A stretch of 64,000 nucleotides of DNA, taken from Cristatella mucedo (Eukaryota; Bryozoa; Phylactolaemata; Cristatellidae). The stretch is from NCBI GenBank assembly GCA_009760855.2, contig WPIO01000034.1, positions 2,240,001 to 2,304,000 on the forward strand. Direction: 5' to 3'. This document shows positions 1 through 11,248 of the stretch, piece by piece (the first letter of the stretch is position 1; every line of letters begins with the position of its first letter). The translations under genes and the position numbers were made by a program. Below the pieces are notes generated by a model. That model was not told the origin of the DNA. It saw only the letters and a list, made by a program, of their open reading frames with translations, and searched no databases.

Positions 1-500
1 ACTAGAATACAGTATCGGCTGCAAACTTTACATGCAGCCGCCTTGGGCGGTCACTGGGATTGCAAATAAGCTGCAAAATAAAAAACCGTTTCTGACAGTT
101 ATTGACAACTTTTCGGACTTCTGACACGGTCATGATTTCTATAGCTATTCCCGTGTCACCATTAGGCTGTGGAGTAGCAAAGCATGCATGTTGCACTAGA
201 AATCCTTTTCTAGAGGCAGCGCATCGACACTAGGCATGTTCTCAGTGATGAGTTAGTTGTGGTGAAGCATGCCTTTCCCATTTAAAGTAAATAGGTCAGA
301 AATGGTTTGGGATGCAGTAAGATATCAATGAAAATGGGTACGGAGTTAATAAATCTACCTAGTACATTGTTTAAATGTAAGCTCCTTGAAACTATGTTCA
401 CACTCTATAGCGGAATATCCACTCTGCACCTTGAAACGTGTAGGTACTTCAGAGAACTCCGACGACTGCATTCCATCAAGTGAAATACGCCCCTGGGTAT
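1..500. other. Unassigned sequence
   Basis: I see no recognisable exon, repeat or RNA gene here. The open frames are short and resemble no family I know. Confidence 0.4.
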
Positions 501-514
501 TAGATTAGAAGGTC

Positions 515-650
515 AGGTGCTCGAGGATTAAAGACGCAGGTCGCGAGTTCGAGCCCCGAAGCAAGCGATCCTTTATGGGCCAGTGCAAGAAGGCTACAAC
601 TGCTTTGGCTCCACCGATGCTATATAAATGAGGCCACTGAATCAGCCTAC
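515..650 (+). repeat. tRNA-derived SINE, diverged copy
   Basis: The sequence carries a B-box-like GAGTTCGAGCC near 546-556, then the SINE body (GCGATCCTTTAT, CAGTGCAAGAAGG). It ends with ATGAGGCCACTGAATCAGCC, which matches the 3' ends of better copies at 6.7, 44.6 and 47.4 kb. The head is degraded. Confidence 0.6.
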
Positions 651-1082
651 CCTCTAGTTTTTCTATTACTTTTGATGTAAGCCGCAGAAAGACGTACCTG
701 GTCGGCTGACCAGCACTCAGTGAAGCCGGTCTGCGTTGGCTCTGCATACTCGGTCGCTGACCGAATGACAACATGATCGGCGTTGTCGGAGACGGTGATA
801 AAGGTGTAGTACGTCCACTAGCCTGGGCCGACCAGTTGCACTGCCGCACTAGATCTGCAAAATGACCGCACGGCACCGTGCCTGACATGGCAATATGCCT
901 GCTGCATCCGAAAGGAATTGCAAACAGGCACCCACAATATGTATCTAAAAAACGCCAAGCTCACTCCTTCACTCACACAATCTGCACGAAGAAATTTTCA
1001 GGCACTTTTTCTTGAGTAAGCCCACCATCAACCGACTTTGCGTGAGACCTGCTCCCATAAATTGCTAAGAGTGTTCTCTCTC

Positions 1083-1216
1083 CTCTTTTTCTCACTTTTA
1101 TACTAGCTCCTCTCTAAGTCTGTGTCCCTCTCTCTGTCTCTGTCTGTATGTCTCTGCCTGTCTGTCTCCCCTTCACTACTAGTCTCTCACTCCCTTCTTT
1201 CCATTATCTCTTTCCG

Positions 1217-1288
<72 letters not shown>

Positions 1289-1376
1289 CGCTCTCTCTCC
1301 CTCCCTCTGTCGTTCTCTCTCTCTCTCTCCTCTCTCCCTCTCTCTCTCCTCTCTATCTCCCTTCTCTCTCCCTCTC

Positions 1377-1445
<69 letters not shown>

Positions 1446-1625
1446 CGCTCTCTCTCCTTCTTCCTCCCTCTGTCGTTCTCTCTCTCTCTGTGTCTCTCCT
1501 TTCTCTCCCTCTCTCTCATCTCTCTCACTCTCTCTCCTCTCTATCTCTCTCCCTCCTCTCTCCTCTTCTTTCTTCTCATCTCTTCTCTACTGCTCTCCTT
1601 TCTCTTTTCCTTCTTCCCTCCTTTC
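1083..1625. repeat. (CT)n-rich microsatellite region
   Basis: Long uninterrupted CT runs (about 1,219-1,281 and 1,388-1,440) lie in a wider CT-rich tract. The long Ser/Leu and Arg/Glu open frames across it are translation artefacts of the dinucleotide repeat. Confidence 0.95.
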
Positions 1626-2640
1626 CTCCATCATTCTTGCCCCTCCGTTGCACGAGCTTATTCTGAGACCACATACACAGCCATGATCAATGATATAAAT
1701 TGAACTAATGAGCAGTAAGGCCACGGTTTGCCTTCCACCACACAGTCAGCGCAACGTGACTTCTCCTCTGACCCGGCAACTCGATTATTGCACGACATCA
1801 CAGCAATTTGCATGCATCGATCGAAGTTACCTGAATCGTAGCAGCCACCAGTATTAGCCAGCTCGGTTGCAGGTGTGCGCATGCCCTCGCAGTCACCATA
1901 CTCGCTAGAGCCATCACTAGCAGTAGCACTTTCGGAGCATGGGCTCTTGGGAACTACACCAACGAGGTTGTGCTTCCTCCGGGTGCCACTGCAAGGTTCA
2001 AGTCGAGTGACCACACTCGTCTGAAAATCGTGACACAATCATGTTGTGGCGGATTGGCATACGAGATGATTACATGGAAATGTGTTAGCTAGTCGCCAGC
2101 ACAAGCATGCAGAAAGCTACTGATAAATAGCACATAGTCATGTGGCAAGTCACGGGGCAGGTGTCGACAAGCAGTATGAGGCAGACCGATCGATGCCCAT
2201 GCTTAGTGCATGATCCATTTATAGAGAGGCGTATGCCTGGCGTATGCCAGTAGTTGGCTCCACAACTTCTGCCGGGCACGGAGAGAAGCTGCTGCTACCG
2301 AGTGCGACAACATCGACTAGTAATCGGTAATGGGATAAAGTATTGAAGTATTGGCTGACAGCCTACTTATATGCAACTTGACGTCTTATCTAATACCGAC
2401 ATATTGAGCACCGAAAAAGTACGTCTTACAGACTCCTCTGCCTTAATGCCTCTGCACTATGTGTCCACTCCCAGCCCAAGCTGCCTCGCCGGAAATTGGA
2501 AACGATATGCTCCAATCGACAAAAGCACGCGAGAGCTCGCTCAATGCAAACTTTGCTGAGCGAGTCGAAGCAATGACTCCGTGGGAAGTCGTGGCTAAGA
2601 AAGGAACAACATTAGCTCTAAAGGCCCGACGACAATCATA
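1626..2640. other. Unassigned sequence
   Basis: No recognisable exon or repeat. Short open frames exist on both strands with no family resemblance. Confidence 0.35.
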
Positions 2641-2880
2641 GGCATACGAACTTGCTGCCCATTTGCATCCTTACTCGCAAACTCTGTAGCTAGGCTTGTC
2701 TGTCGTGAGCATCAAAGTGGCCACATCACACCAATTCTTACCAACCTACACTGGCTTCCAATCAAGCAGCCCATCGACTTTAAGGCCCTGTAATTCACTT
2801 TTAGGTCGATTCATTCTTTGGCTCTAGCCTACCAGTCAGAACGACTCTTCAGCCAGGCAAGGCATCGTAGAAAGATAGTC
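2640..2880 (+). mobile_element. L2/CR1-like LINE fragment (reverse-transcriptase C-terminal region)
   Basis: In translation this gives the typical post-RT segment of L2/CR1 elements, HITPILTNLHWLPIKQPIDF followed by a degraded 'F..S.HSLA.AY.S'. In-frame stops are present, so it is a dead fragment. It abuts, tail to tail, the inverted LINE end at 2,935-3,570. Confidence 0.7.
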
Positions 2881-2934
2881 AAAAAGAAAATCAAAAGAGC
2901 AGCTAGTCAAGCAAGTGCTGGATCCGCCATGACT

Positions 2935-3570
2935 GTCCACCTTGTAATGTAATGTAATGTATCTCCATCTGTAACCCCACAAAGCGACAAAGACTATATG
3001 GGTGTTATGTAGGAGAGTTTTGTATAGCACACTCACAGCGTAAGCGGCTTTCAGTACGCATTCGGTAGCCAACCCACGCAACAAAGAGAAAGTGAGAAGC
3101 ATAGCAGAGTCAGGAGAGCAGTTGAGGTAGTGAGTAGCATAGAAGTAGCAGCTCAGGACTGCTGGAAAGGATGAGCCATAGTCGACAGCAGGAGAGTAGT
3201 TCTAGCGTAAGAATAGTGGAAGCGAGTTCCACAGTCTAGGACCTGCAGAGCTAAAGCTCCTGTTTCCAATGGCCTTTAAGCAGAGGAATGGAACAGCTAA
3301 TTGATTGTCCATACAGGACCTGAGGGAACGAGGTGACTGCAACTGATGCAGCAGTTCTGCTAGGTATGGATGAGCCAAGCCGTAGCGAGCCTTGAGGGTC
3401 AGCGTAAGAACTTTGTTCTGTATACGTAGATTAATCGGCAGCCATCCTAGCTCTTTTAGCAAAGAAGATACGTGGTCAAACCTCTGGGATTAAAAACTAG
3501 CCTTGCAGTAATATTCACAGCCATTTGTGGTGGCCTAGTTGCTTTGAGTAACATTACATTACACAATAGC
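2935..3570 (-). mobile_element. L2/CR1-like LINE 3' end, family B
   Basis: The reverse strand encodes LEU-rich LINE C-terminal motifs, including 'LGWLPINLRIQNKV', '[10 protein letters not shown]', 'RSCMDNQLAVPFLCLK' and 'RSFSSAGPRLWNSLP'. The 3' end carries a short TGTAA-type pentanucleotide repeat, seen on the plus strand near 2,945-2,960. Other copies with the same end lie at 4.6, 19.0, 22.7, 37.1 and 48.5 kb. Confidence 0.8.
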
Positions 3571-3811
3571 AGCAAGTGACAGCAGAAGGAAGTCGTGTTG
3601 AGAAATTAGTGGCCACGAAATCGGACTGGTATTTGTGGCTGACAACGTAATAAGCTCATCAATGGGATCTAAGCACTGCCTATTGCTTCAGCCGGGCTAT
3701 GCTCGTGGCTTACCGGTTAAGTGCTGACCACTTTCTGACCATGATGCAACTAGCAGCAAGCTAGAAGGCGTACAGTTCAATTCGGCTGGTCTAAGTGACA
3801 AGCTGGCTTGG

Positions 3812-3945
3812 TTCAGTGGTCGAGGTGCTCGCCCGAACAAGGTCTGGCTGAGGTCGTGGGCTCGAGCACCGAGGCATATGTGAAGCCCCCCCCGAATAGT
3901 GATTAAGCTCTCCTAGGGTGCTATACAAATGAATTATATATATAA
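3812..3945 (+). repeat. tRNA-derived SINE, subtype 2
   Basis: The head reads TTGGTTCAGTGGTCGAGGTG (A-box-like), then GTCTGGCTGAGGTCGTGGGCTCGAGC (B-box-like region). The tail is GGGTGCTATACAAATGAATTATAT. The same subtype occurs at 19.56, 26.5 and 34.26 kb. Confidence 0.65.
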
Positions 3946-4034
3946 GCTTAAAAATGACTTTGACACTTACTATGAATGACAAGTTTGTGAATGATTTTGC
4001 TAGTGACTGCAAATGGCAGGACTGTGAAAGTTGG

Positions 4035-4260
4035 TTCGGTAGGTAATAATAGTAATAATACATTTGCATAGTGCCCTCGGAGAACTTAATTTCTTTCTGG
4101 GCACCTTACGTGTGATGAAAAGGAAGCATGATCAAACGAGCAGTGGTAACAGGCACAAGTGATGTCAACAACCATAACACGGTTTGAGGGGGCATGCACA
4201 GTGTCAACATGTAAAATATGGTTAGGTGGCTCTAATCGATGCAAGCTCTGCCTAGGGATC
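4035..4260 (-). mobile_element. L2-like LINE 3' end, family A
   Basis: A TAATAATAGTAATAATA tail (3' end on the minus strand) is followed by the conserved family block around GCCCTCGGAGAACTTAATTTC and the region with GGAAGCATGATCAAA. No coding capacity remains. Confidence 0.75.
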
Positions 4261-4559
4261 GACTAACCATACATTCTACATCAATGCAGTTCATAGATAG
4301 CATTTCACGAGAGACTCACTGAGGAGCGTTCGTTCCCCAGAAAACAGGAAAACAGTAAACTGGTAGTTGCCGAGTAGCTTTGACCACAATGTGAGTTGGC
4401 GCTTTTGCATGGGTTCAGATACCTCCTGCCGACCACTGTCAAAAGTAAGCCGCTTAGGACAACTGAAAGATGCTGTTTTAAAAAGAGCGGTGAATCATCG
4501 ATAGTTAATTGAACTATCGGCAGATAGTTTTTGTTTTATAGAAGCAGACTGTCGTTTTT

Positions 4560-4985
4560 ACTGAAGCAGACAGATTCAGCCTCCTTGTGCCCTCGGGTCC
4601 TTTATGGACACTAAATTAGCGATTCCATTCCTCTGCTTGAAGATCATTGTCGGCAGAAGCTTTTGTTCTGCAGGTCCTAGATCGTGGAACTTGCTTCTAC
4701 AATTCTTACACAACAATGTCTATCCTCCTGCTGCCGGCTGCGGCACATCCTTTCCGGCCATCCTGAGCTGCTACTTCCATGCTACTCGCAACCTCAACTG
4801 CTCTCCTGACTCAGCTACGCAAATCACTTTCTCTATGTTGCATGAGATGAAGTCTGTTGGCTACTGTATTCACACCGAAGGCCACTTAGGCCTGTGAGCC
4901 CATTACAGAAAACGTGGCTGCATAACACACACCTAATCTTTGTGGCTTTGTGGAGTTACAGACCGAGATACAGCATGTTACAATT
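4560..4985 (+). mobile_element. L2/CR1-like LINE 3' end, family B
   Basis: A short open frame at 4,604-4,897 carries 'KLAIPFLCLK', 'RSFCSAGPRSWN' and the family-B C-terminus 'HEMKSVGYCIHTE'. The 3' UTR runs to about 4,985 (CTTTGTGGAGTTACAGACCG). It is 5'-truncated. Confidence 0.8.
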
Positions 4986-5319
4986 TTTCAGGGCAGTGAC
5001 TGGTGGCTACCAGCAGGTAAAGTAGATTCTAATATTACTGCATAGCACTAGCAGCTGCAAGGTGGCAAGGCAGATGCTGGAACCTCACTGCAGTTGGCGC
5101 ATTACAGGCTAGATAGGGCAGCCACGGCCATTATGCCACTAGCCTGAGCACCTCGGAGCAACGTTGAATAGATTCTTTGCGCCGAAGCCTAACGCCGGCT
5201 GGTGGGGGGCTGCAGCCTAAGCGGCATCAATAAATGGACTAGCTGCTGTTGCAGTGGCTTGGCTATTTGCTGTTGCAGTGGTTTGGCACTTTTCCGAGGA
5301 GGCCAGATGTGAGGGCAAG

Positions 5320-5322
<3 letters not shown>

Positions 5323-5390
<68 letters not shown>
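5323..5390. repeat. (GT)n microsatellite
   Basis: This is a nearly pure GT array of about 34 units, followed shortly by GA-rich sequence. Confidence 0.95.
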
Positions 5391-5399
<9 letters not shown>

Positions 5400-5445
5400 G
5401 GGGGTTCAGAGTAAGCACAGCGTAGGCTTTCAGGGCTTACCGACT

Positions 5446-5479
<34 letters not shown>

Positions 5480-6655
5480 ACCCGGCAGCCGCGGAGCTCT
5501 TTGGCAGCTGCCTAAAACAAGCAACGGTCCACTAGCAAGTAAAGGTAAACAGGGCCCGGCTAGTCATTGACGCTTGGAGACTTACTGCCCACCGGCCTGT
5601 TTGCCCACTCCGGCTCTTCGTGTCGTCGGCAGGTCAAGCAGACAGCCTGCCTCCACAGCGGCTTTTTGGCTCAGAAGCTCAAGTGCAAGCCAGCTGCCGC
5701 TACCGCTGCTGCTGGGCTGCTGTCACAGAATGGCCTCCCAAGAAACGGCTCGCTTGCACGAACGGCAAGGTTGACCAGACTAACGAGAGTCGAACCGTGA
5801 AAGAAAAGGTGCCTGCACACAGTTACCCAGTGCCATGTTGCTAATGGGCTATTCAGCCGTCCTGACAATGCCCAGACAAAGCTGGCGCTACAAATTCTTT
5901 GGCGCCACCAGAGCCAGACAAGAGCCGACCGACGGGTTAAGACAAAAGCGGCAGGCCAGCAGGTCACAGATTATGTCACGCAAGCGAGTGAAGGCTGCTA
6001 GCCCCAGCAGCCGCGGGCAATGGCCTATAATCAGCTGCCAGCACAGATCAGCCGTGGTGTCAGGCGATCATGGGCAGCACCCCATAGTAGAGGAAGTCAA
6101 CCATGGCTAAGGTTAAGGGTTAAGCCATATGAACCGGACTGCATGTCGACGAAGCCTCGGGGTAAAAAGAGCCTCCCGACAAGTCGCAGAGCTTCGTCTA
6201 GCCGAGGAGCAGTGGAACGAGCATGGGAAAGCTCGGCAGTCATTCGATGTCAGCCGACAGCCCAGCACGGAGCTACTACGCGTGCTTTTCACCATCAATT
6301 TCTAGATGCCATACACTATTCCAGGGCGAATTTCACGAAGCAGAGTACAGTCGGACTTCTGCCAACACTATGCAGAGCCCAGTGGGTGGCTGATACAAGG
6401 AAAATACTCTTCGTAGGAAGAGTTTCTCATTGCCAAATAGCCGAGGTGCCTCGTTGCTGCTCGTGCCCTGCAGGTGGTAGCCTGCGGTCATCGACCTGCG
6501 AGCAGGACGACCACGGAGAGCTGCAGGCAGCTCTCTAGCTTGAGGTAAGCAACGACAGATGCCTCGTCCTCCATGCTCCGAGCATCTGAGCTCGACAAAT
6601 AGGCAGTCATCGGATAGCAACAGGTCGTGGCTGCTGTGCTGTGCCCCTTGCAGAG
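5400..6655. other. Unassigned, somewhat GC-rich sequence
   Basis: A 172-codon frame (+, 6,020-6,538) and several shorter frames are open here. None resembles a known family, and a frame of this length is expected by chance in a window this size. A segment around 5,634-5,768 has splice-like edges (GGCAG before, AAG|GTTGAC after) but no recognisable protein. No repeat was identified. Confidence 0.3.
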
Positions 6656-6659
6656 GTGA

Positions 6660-6828
6660 GCCGTGATGACATGCTTGGTAAGGCAGTTGCTTTTAACGAC
6701 CTCGATGTCGAGTTCATGGGTTCGAATCCTGTGCTAGGCGATTCTTTATTGCCGCTGCAAGCAGTGGTGATAGCTGCAAATGCTCTTCAGTCGCTATAAG
6801 AAAGAGGCTGTTGAATCGGCTAGAGATA
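6660..6828 (+). repeat. tRNA-derived SINE, subtype 1
   Basis: The copy contains GTGAGCCGTGATGACATGC...GGTAAGGCAG (A-box region), then ACGACCTCGATGTCGAGTTCATGGGTTCGAATCC with a good B box. The body has GCCGCTGCAAGCAGTGG and the tail ends GAGGCTGTTGAATCGGCT. Confidence 0.75.
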
Positions 6829-7404
6829 AAGAATATTGATTGGGCTTTTGCCACTTAGTGCATCAAACCCTAGTTGAGCAAATGCTCACGGATTGGGGGG
6901 TTGGGCCTTCTCTCTCCCTCCCTAAATGGGATCACGGCTTGCTGACATTGTCTTCCGAGTCCTTAGGTTATTCGTCTGGGGGGGGGGTGGGCCTTCCAAT
7001 CCCAGCATAGCCATCAAGTTGCTGGCTTTGGAGCCTCATATCATGATAATCATCATCGTCGTCGTCATCGTACATTTTCATTGCGCCCCAAGAGAACCAA
7101 ATCCCTTTCTAGGCACATCGAACAGGCCAGAAATGAGCGTGTCAAGCAATTAGCGCTATTGTTCATGCACAACTGCAGCAACCACAAGCAACAACGAACG
7201 ATTCAAGTGGAAAGAGCAAATGATGTGAGGAACATTGTTTTGGAGATGCTCAATAAATTATTTCATCGATTTTCATTATTCTATTAGATTGTATTGGCAT
7301 TTCCAGATTCTCTATCTATTATGGTTCGGTCTGCTTCCATGCTGGCCTCCTCGCATGCGCACACGTAAACAGACTCACATGCACACACGATCACATGCCT
7401 TAGC

Positions 7405-7555
7405 CTAGGGGTAAGATGCTCACACTTGACCATCCAGGTCGTGGTTTCATGACCTGCAGCAGACATCCCTATATTGTTTGTTGCAAGCCGGGTGATTGCC
7501 ATCAAAGCTCTTCGTCTTCTATTTTAATGAGGCTGCTGAATCAGCCGACCTTTAG
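7405..7555 (+). repeat. tRNA-derived SINE, diverged
   Basis: GCCTAGGGGTAAGATGCTCAC is followed by an altered B-box region (CAGGTCGTGGTTTCATGACC), then the SINE body and the 3' end GAGGCTGCTGAATCAGCC. Confidence 0.65.
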
Positions 7556-8730
7556 GTGAACTTTAAGAACTTTAACTTTAGGTGAACTTTAGGTGGTAGC
7601 GATGGTCGAATTTTGGGCGTTACAGTAAGGCCGAAGCCGAGCTGAAGCACGCTGAGCTGAGCACCTGACTTCTGTGCAGCTGCACTGTAATCCGTTGTGT
7701 TGCCAGCTCGTATGACCTCACTCGGCTGCCACTCTGAGTCTGCATTTGCAGCGCAGGTTTGCAGCCTGGGCTGCTATTAGGGCGATGTTTATTCAGGGAG
7801 TCGAGCCGCAAGGACTTTGAGAATGCATCGCACAGAGTACACACTGAGATGCATGCTGCTCTGAGATTCATAGTGCGAATCCCGAAGACCTGTCACGTGA
7901 GAGGTTATTCACTAACTACAATGGCTGCTCACCTGGCTCTGACTGACAAACCGTAAATGCAGACAAACAGGAGCCGATTCTAGGACTCCTGCACAGCATG
8001 CTTACCTTGGCTGGAGTCGGCCGAGGCGAGTGCATATCGTGCAGCTGCATGCCGAGGCCGGCATAACTGCAAACAGCAAAGTTGTGCTCTAACATAAAAA
8101 AGAAGGCAGACTCTGCTTTTTGCTTTATTTGAAAACACCGCTCGAAAAAAGATACCCAGCTAGGCGTAGGCCAAAACTGCAGCTGAATTTGCTACAGAGC
8201 CAAGCCCGTGATAGGTGGGAAGATCAACTTCGGAAGTGATAGTGTGCAATGACTATTACTAGGCTATGTGAACATGATTTGACAGGCTACCCAGTGATCC
8301 AGGACACAGCAAGCATGCTAGGTCTGCATCTGGCAAGAACAAAGCCAGCATTAATCAGTTGGACAACCTATCGTGTACAAAAGCTGTGTACACAACTCCT
8401 CTCTGAGACGCGATCCCAGAAGGATTGCCGGGGGAAGAGGGAAAGTGTCCGATTTGTAACACGAATACTTGAGCCCAAACCATAATCAGGCCACAAACAC
8501 GCCTGAGCAAAACGACTAGATGACAGCTATCACCTTACACAAGCATCCATCAGCAGTTTCTAGTCCTACTTAACTAGGATATCTGTGAGGCTATAAATAG
8601 TTTTTACTGATACAGCAAGTCTCTTAGAAACGTGACAACTCAGAATGATGCAACTATTTTGGAAAGCAAGGTCCTATTCAGCATGGCCGCAATACTTTAA
8701 CGGGGTGTTAGCATGCGAGTGTATGCATGA
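7556..8730. other. Unassigned sequence
   Basis: No supported exon, repeat or RNA gene. Confidence 0.35.
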
Positions 8731-8739
8731 TTAAATGCG

Positions 8740-8742
8740 TTT

Positions 8743-8815
<73 letters not shown>

Positions 8816-9030
8816 TGTAGGTGTGTGTGCGTGTGTCTATGTAGGTGTGTGTACGTGTGTTTTTAGTGCATGGTGTGCAAGTGTGTGTGGTGCATGTGCA
8901 CGTGTGTGTATATATGTGTAAGTAAATGTGTGAGTGTATGCGTGAATGTGTGTGTGTGTGTGTGTGTGTGCGAGCGTGTGTAGGTGTGTGTGTGTGTACA
9001 CGTGTATGTGTGTGCGCACGTGCCTCGGTG
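8740..9030. repeat. (GT)n microsatellite cluster
   Basis: A long pure GT run (about 8,746-8,811) is followed by imperfect GT-rich sequence and a second run near 8,948-8,970. The Val/Cys and Thr/His frames over it are repeat artefacts. Confidence 0.9.
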
Positions 9031-10320
9031 CCATTATTTGATATCCGTACCGACAATGGATGGTGGGAAGACCGTCGGTCTGTATTTTGCTAGCCACCAG
9101 TCTTGAACGAAGTATTCACAGGCATGCATAGTGGGATACACAATCTGAACAACCTATAAGAGGTGAATGATCAGTACAAAAATAGCTACTGGCTATGACA
9201 GCATACTGAAGATTACATTGCATTGTTACATACATTGTTACATTGCATAGATAGAAAGCAATTGTAGTAGGCTCTAGAAGTAGAGTACTGCTCTATCCCT
9301 CTGTGTGCCATTTCCATCAAATATCCCCAATAGGTTAGTCACAAGTCGATAGCTACATATCTAGTGTTATGTTCTTAGGGCAAAATATTGCTAAGAAATA
9401 TACATTCAAAAGTAGTAAGTTTTAATGAGGGACAGAGCATCAAGCAGAAGCTCTGGAGAGAGAGAGAGAGAGAGAATGTGTGTGTGTGTGTGTGTGTGTG
9501 TCTGTGTGTGTCTCAGTCTGTGAGTGTGCGTGAGTCGTAAAGCGGCCGGCCTGATATACCATGTCTGTGGTACTTGGTGCACCAGGGCGGGCCTACTGCT
9601 GGTTAATAGCAGTGGCAGGCCAAACTGAATAGCCACCGCACGAGGTTGGCCCGTCCGAGCCAAACTCAAAGGCTTCGTCAGCCACCGCACGTTGCTTCGT
9701 GGTAGCTGGCACCACAATATCTAGAGTTACTCCATTACAAGCTTTAGTAAAAGAGATTACTACTGACTACAGTGTTATCAAATTTCTGAAACCCTACAAG
9801 GTCCACCCTATGGAGACGACTCATTTGCAATCCCAGGAACAAATCCATAAGCAGTCCAAGTTTTAGAATGGAAAGACGCGATCTTTTCAAACACCTAGAA
9901 AACACCTAACACCAAAATCCTAGAAGCACTGGTGCTGAAGTGTAAATCGATCTGAATTTAATGTACTCGAAACTGTCCTATTCCTAGTGCCAAGGATGCC
10001 TCACTCGATGCTATCCCACACTATCCTTTAGGTGCACTCTGACTTGGGAAAAGGTGGTGACCCATTTTCAAGCACGTGGAAGGGAATCAGTAAGTAACAA
10101 ATCTCCAACCGACCTGACAGCTGGATCAGCAAATGAATTTGCTGAGTGAAGAAATGTCAGTGAACTGAGCATGGATAATATTCAGCACCAAGTTCTCCTT
10201 GAGCCCAGATCATCTCGCCTGAGCATCACTGACTGCACTGCAATGGCTCGTCCTATATCATTTCTCGTACCGTGCCTTTTCTCTCTCGACGTTGGTCTCA
10301 CTCAGTTAATCTCTCTATGC
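9031..10320. other. Unassigned sequence with a short GA/GT tract
   Basis: Only a compound (GA)n(GT)n tract at about 9,456-9,502 stands out. I find no exon or transposon. Confidence 0.35.
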
Positions 10321-10390
10321 ACTCACTCTCTCTCTCTCTCTCTCCCTCTCTCTCTCTCTCCCTCTCTTTGTCCCTCTCTCTCTTTCTCTT

Positions 10391-10441
<51 letters not shown>

Positions 10442-10512
10442 AGGTCACTCACTAGGTCTCGCTGTATCTAATAGCTTCTCCCTGGAATCGCTAGGACTTT
10501 CTTCGGGTCTTC

Positions 10513-10566
<54 letters not shown>
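10321..10566. repeat. (CT)n / (CTGT)n microsatellite
   Basis: CT runs flank a (CTGT)n segment near 10,394-10,424, with a second pure CT run at about 10,517-10,566. Confidence 0.9.
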
Positions 10567-10568
<2 letters not shown>

Positions 10569-11044
10569 GTGTCCCTATTTTCTTTGCCTAAAACTCAATC
10601 TCTCCGTCTCTTTCTCTCAACTCTTTATAGTCCTATTCATCAGAGGACGACTCTTAAATTCCCAACAAGACTTAAAAGCATATTTTCGCGGGCAGTGCAA
10701 CGCGTGAGGGGTCTAATCGAGCAACGTTAAGCCCGTAGTGAGCTAATCTAAGCCAGCCATCCCGGATGCTTTCACATTCCGTACCACGGAATTCGTTCCC
10801 AACGATCGTATATTAGTTTCAACTTAATTAAAATTATAATGCAATAACATACGCTAAATGAACTGGAGAGTCGCACGATGTTGGTCAGCCTGAGCGCCGA
10901 TATATAATAGGAGAGCTGGAGAGGCAGCCAAAGCGGCTGCTAATTCCCGGCATGCAGCAGCAGCTATTCCAGGCCCAGTAACCCAGTGTCGCCGCACTCT
11001 TTGAGGCTCTATGATTAAGAGTGCGCATAATGCACGCACCTTAC

Positions 11045-11248
11045 CTCTGCCACGACGGAGTCTCCACTTCCATTGAGTACTAGAGCCCTCCTCCAAAGTC
11101 GAGCTATAGCGTCGTACGGCTCGACTATGTCATCGCTTCGAACCTGCTTGATAACAGTCGGCTAACCCTATCGCTAGTCACAGCCAGTCTCTTTCACCAA
11201 GAACGCGAAGTTGTTAGCAAACAAATCACACAGCTCCTCTCCACGCAT
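11045..11248 (-). CDS. Tentative small two-exon gene start, unknown protein
   Basis: On the minus strand an ATG at 11,248 opens a 17-codon exon (11,248-11,198) ending TTG|GTGAAA. A 54-nt intron follows, ending CAAGCAG. A 33-codon exon (11,143-11,045) then ends AGAG|GTAAGG, a very good donor. Both exons are phase 0. The predicted peptide includes LCDLFANNFAF and then DDIVEPYDAIARLWRRAL. An in-frame TAG lies 18 nt before the ATG. The onward exon is unclear because the nearest acceptors would make an intron of only 36-38 nt. I do not recognise the protein, and chance cannot be excluded. The tiny intron is unlike the other genes here. Confidence 0.27.

Noticed and set aside
1122-1703. Ser/Leu-rich and Arg/Glu-rich long frames (also at 10.3, 29.2, 51.7 kb)
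   Set aside because: Direct translations of (CT)n or (GA)n microsatellites.
6020-6538. 172-codon plus-strand ATG frame
   Set aside because: About one or two frames of this length are expected by chance in 64 kb. Composition and context give no support.
8697-9097. Thr/His and Val/Cys repeat frames (also at 5.2 and 56.4 kb)
   Set aside because: Direct translations of (GT)n microsatellites.
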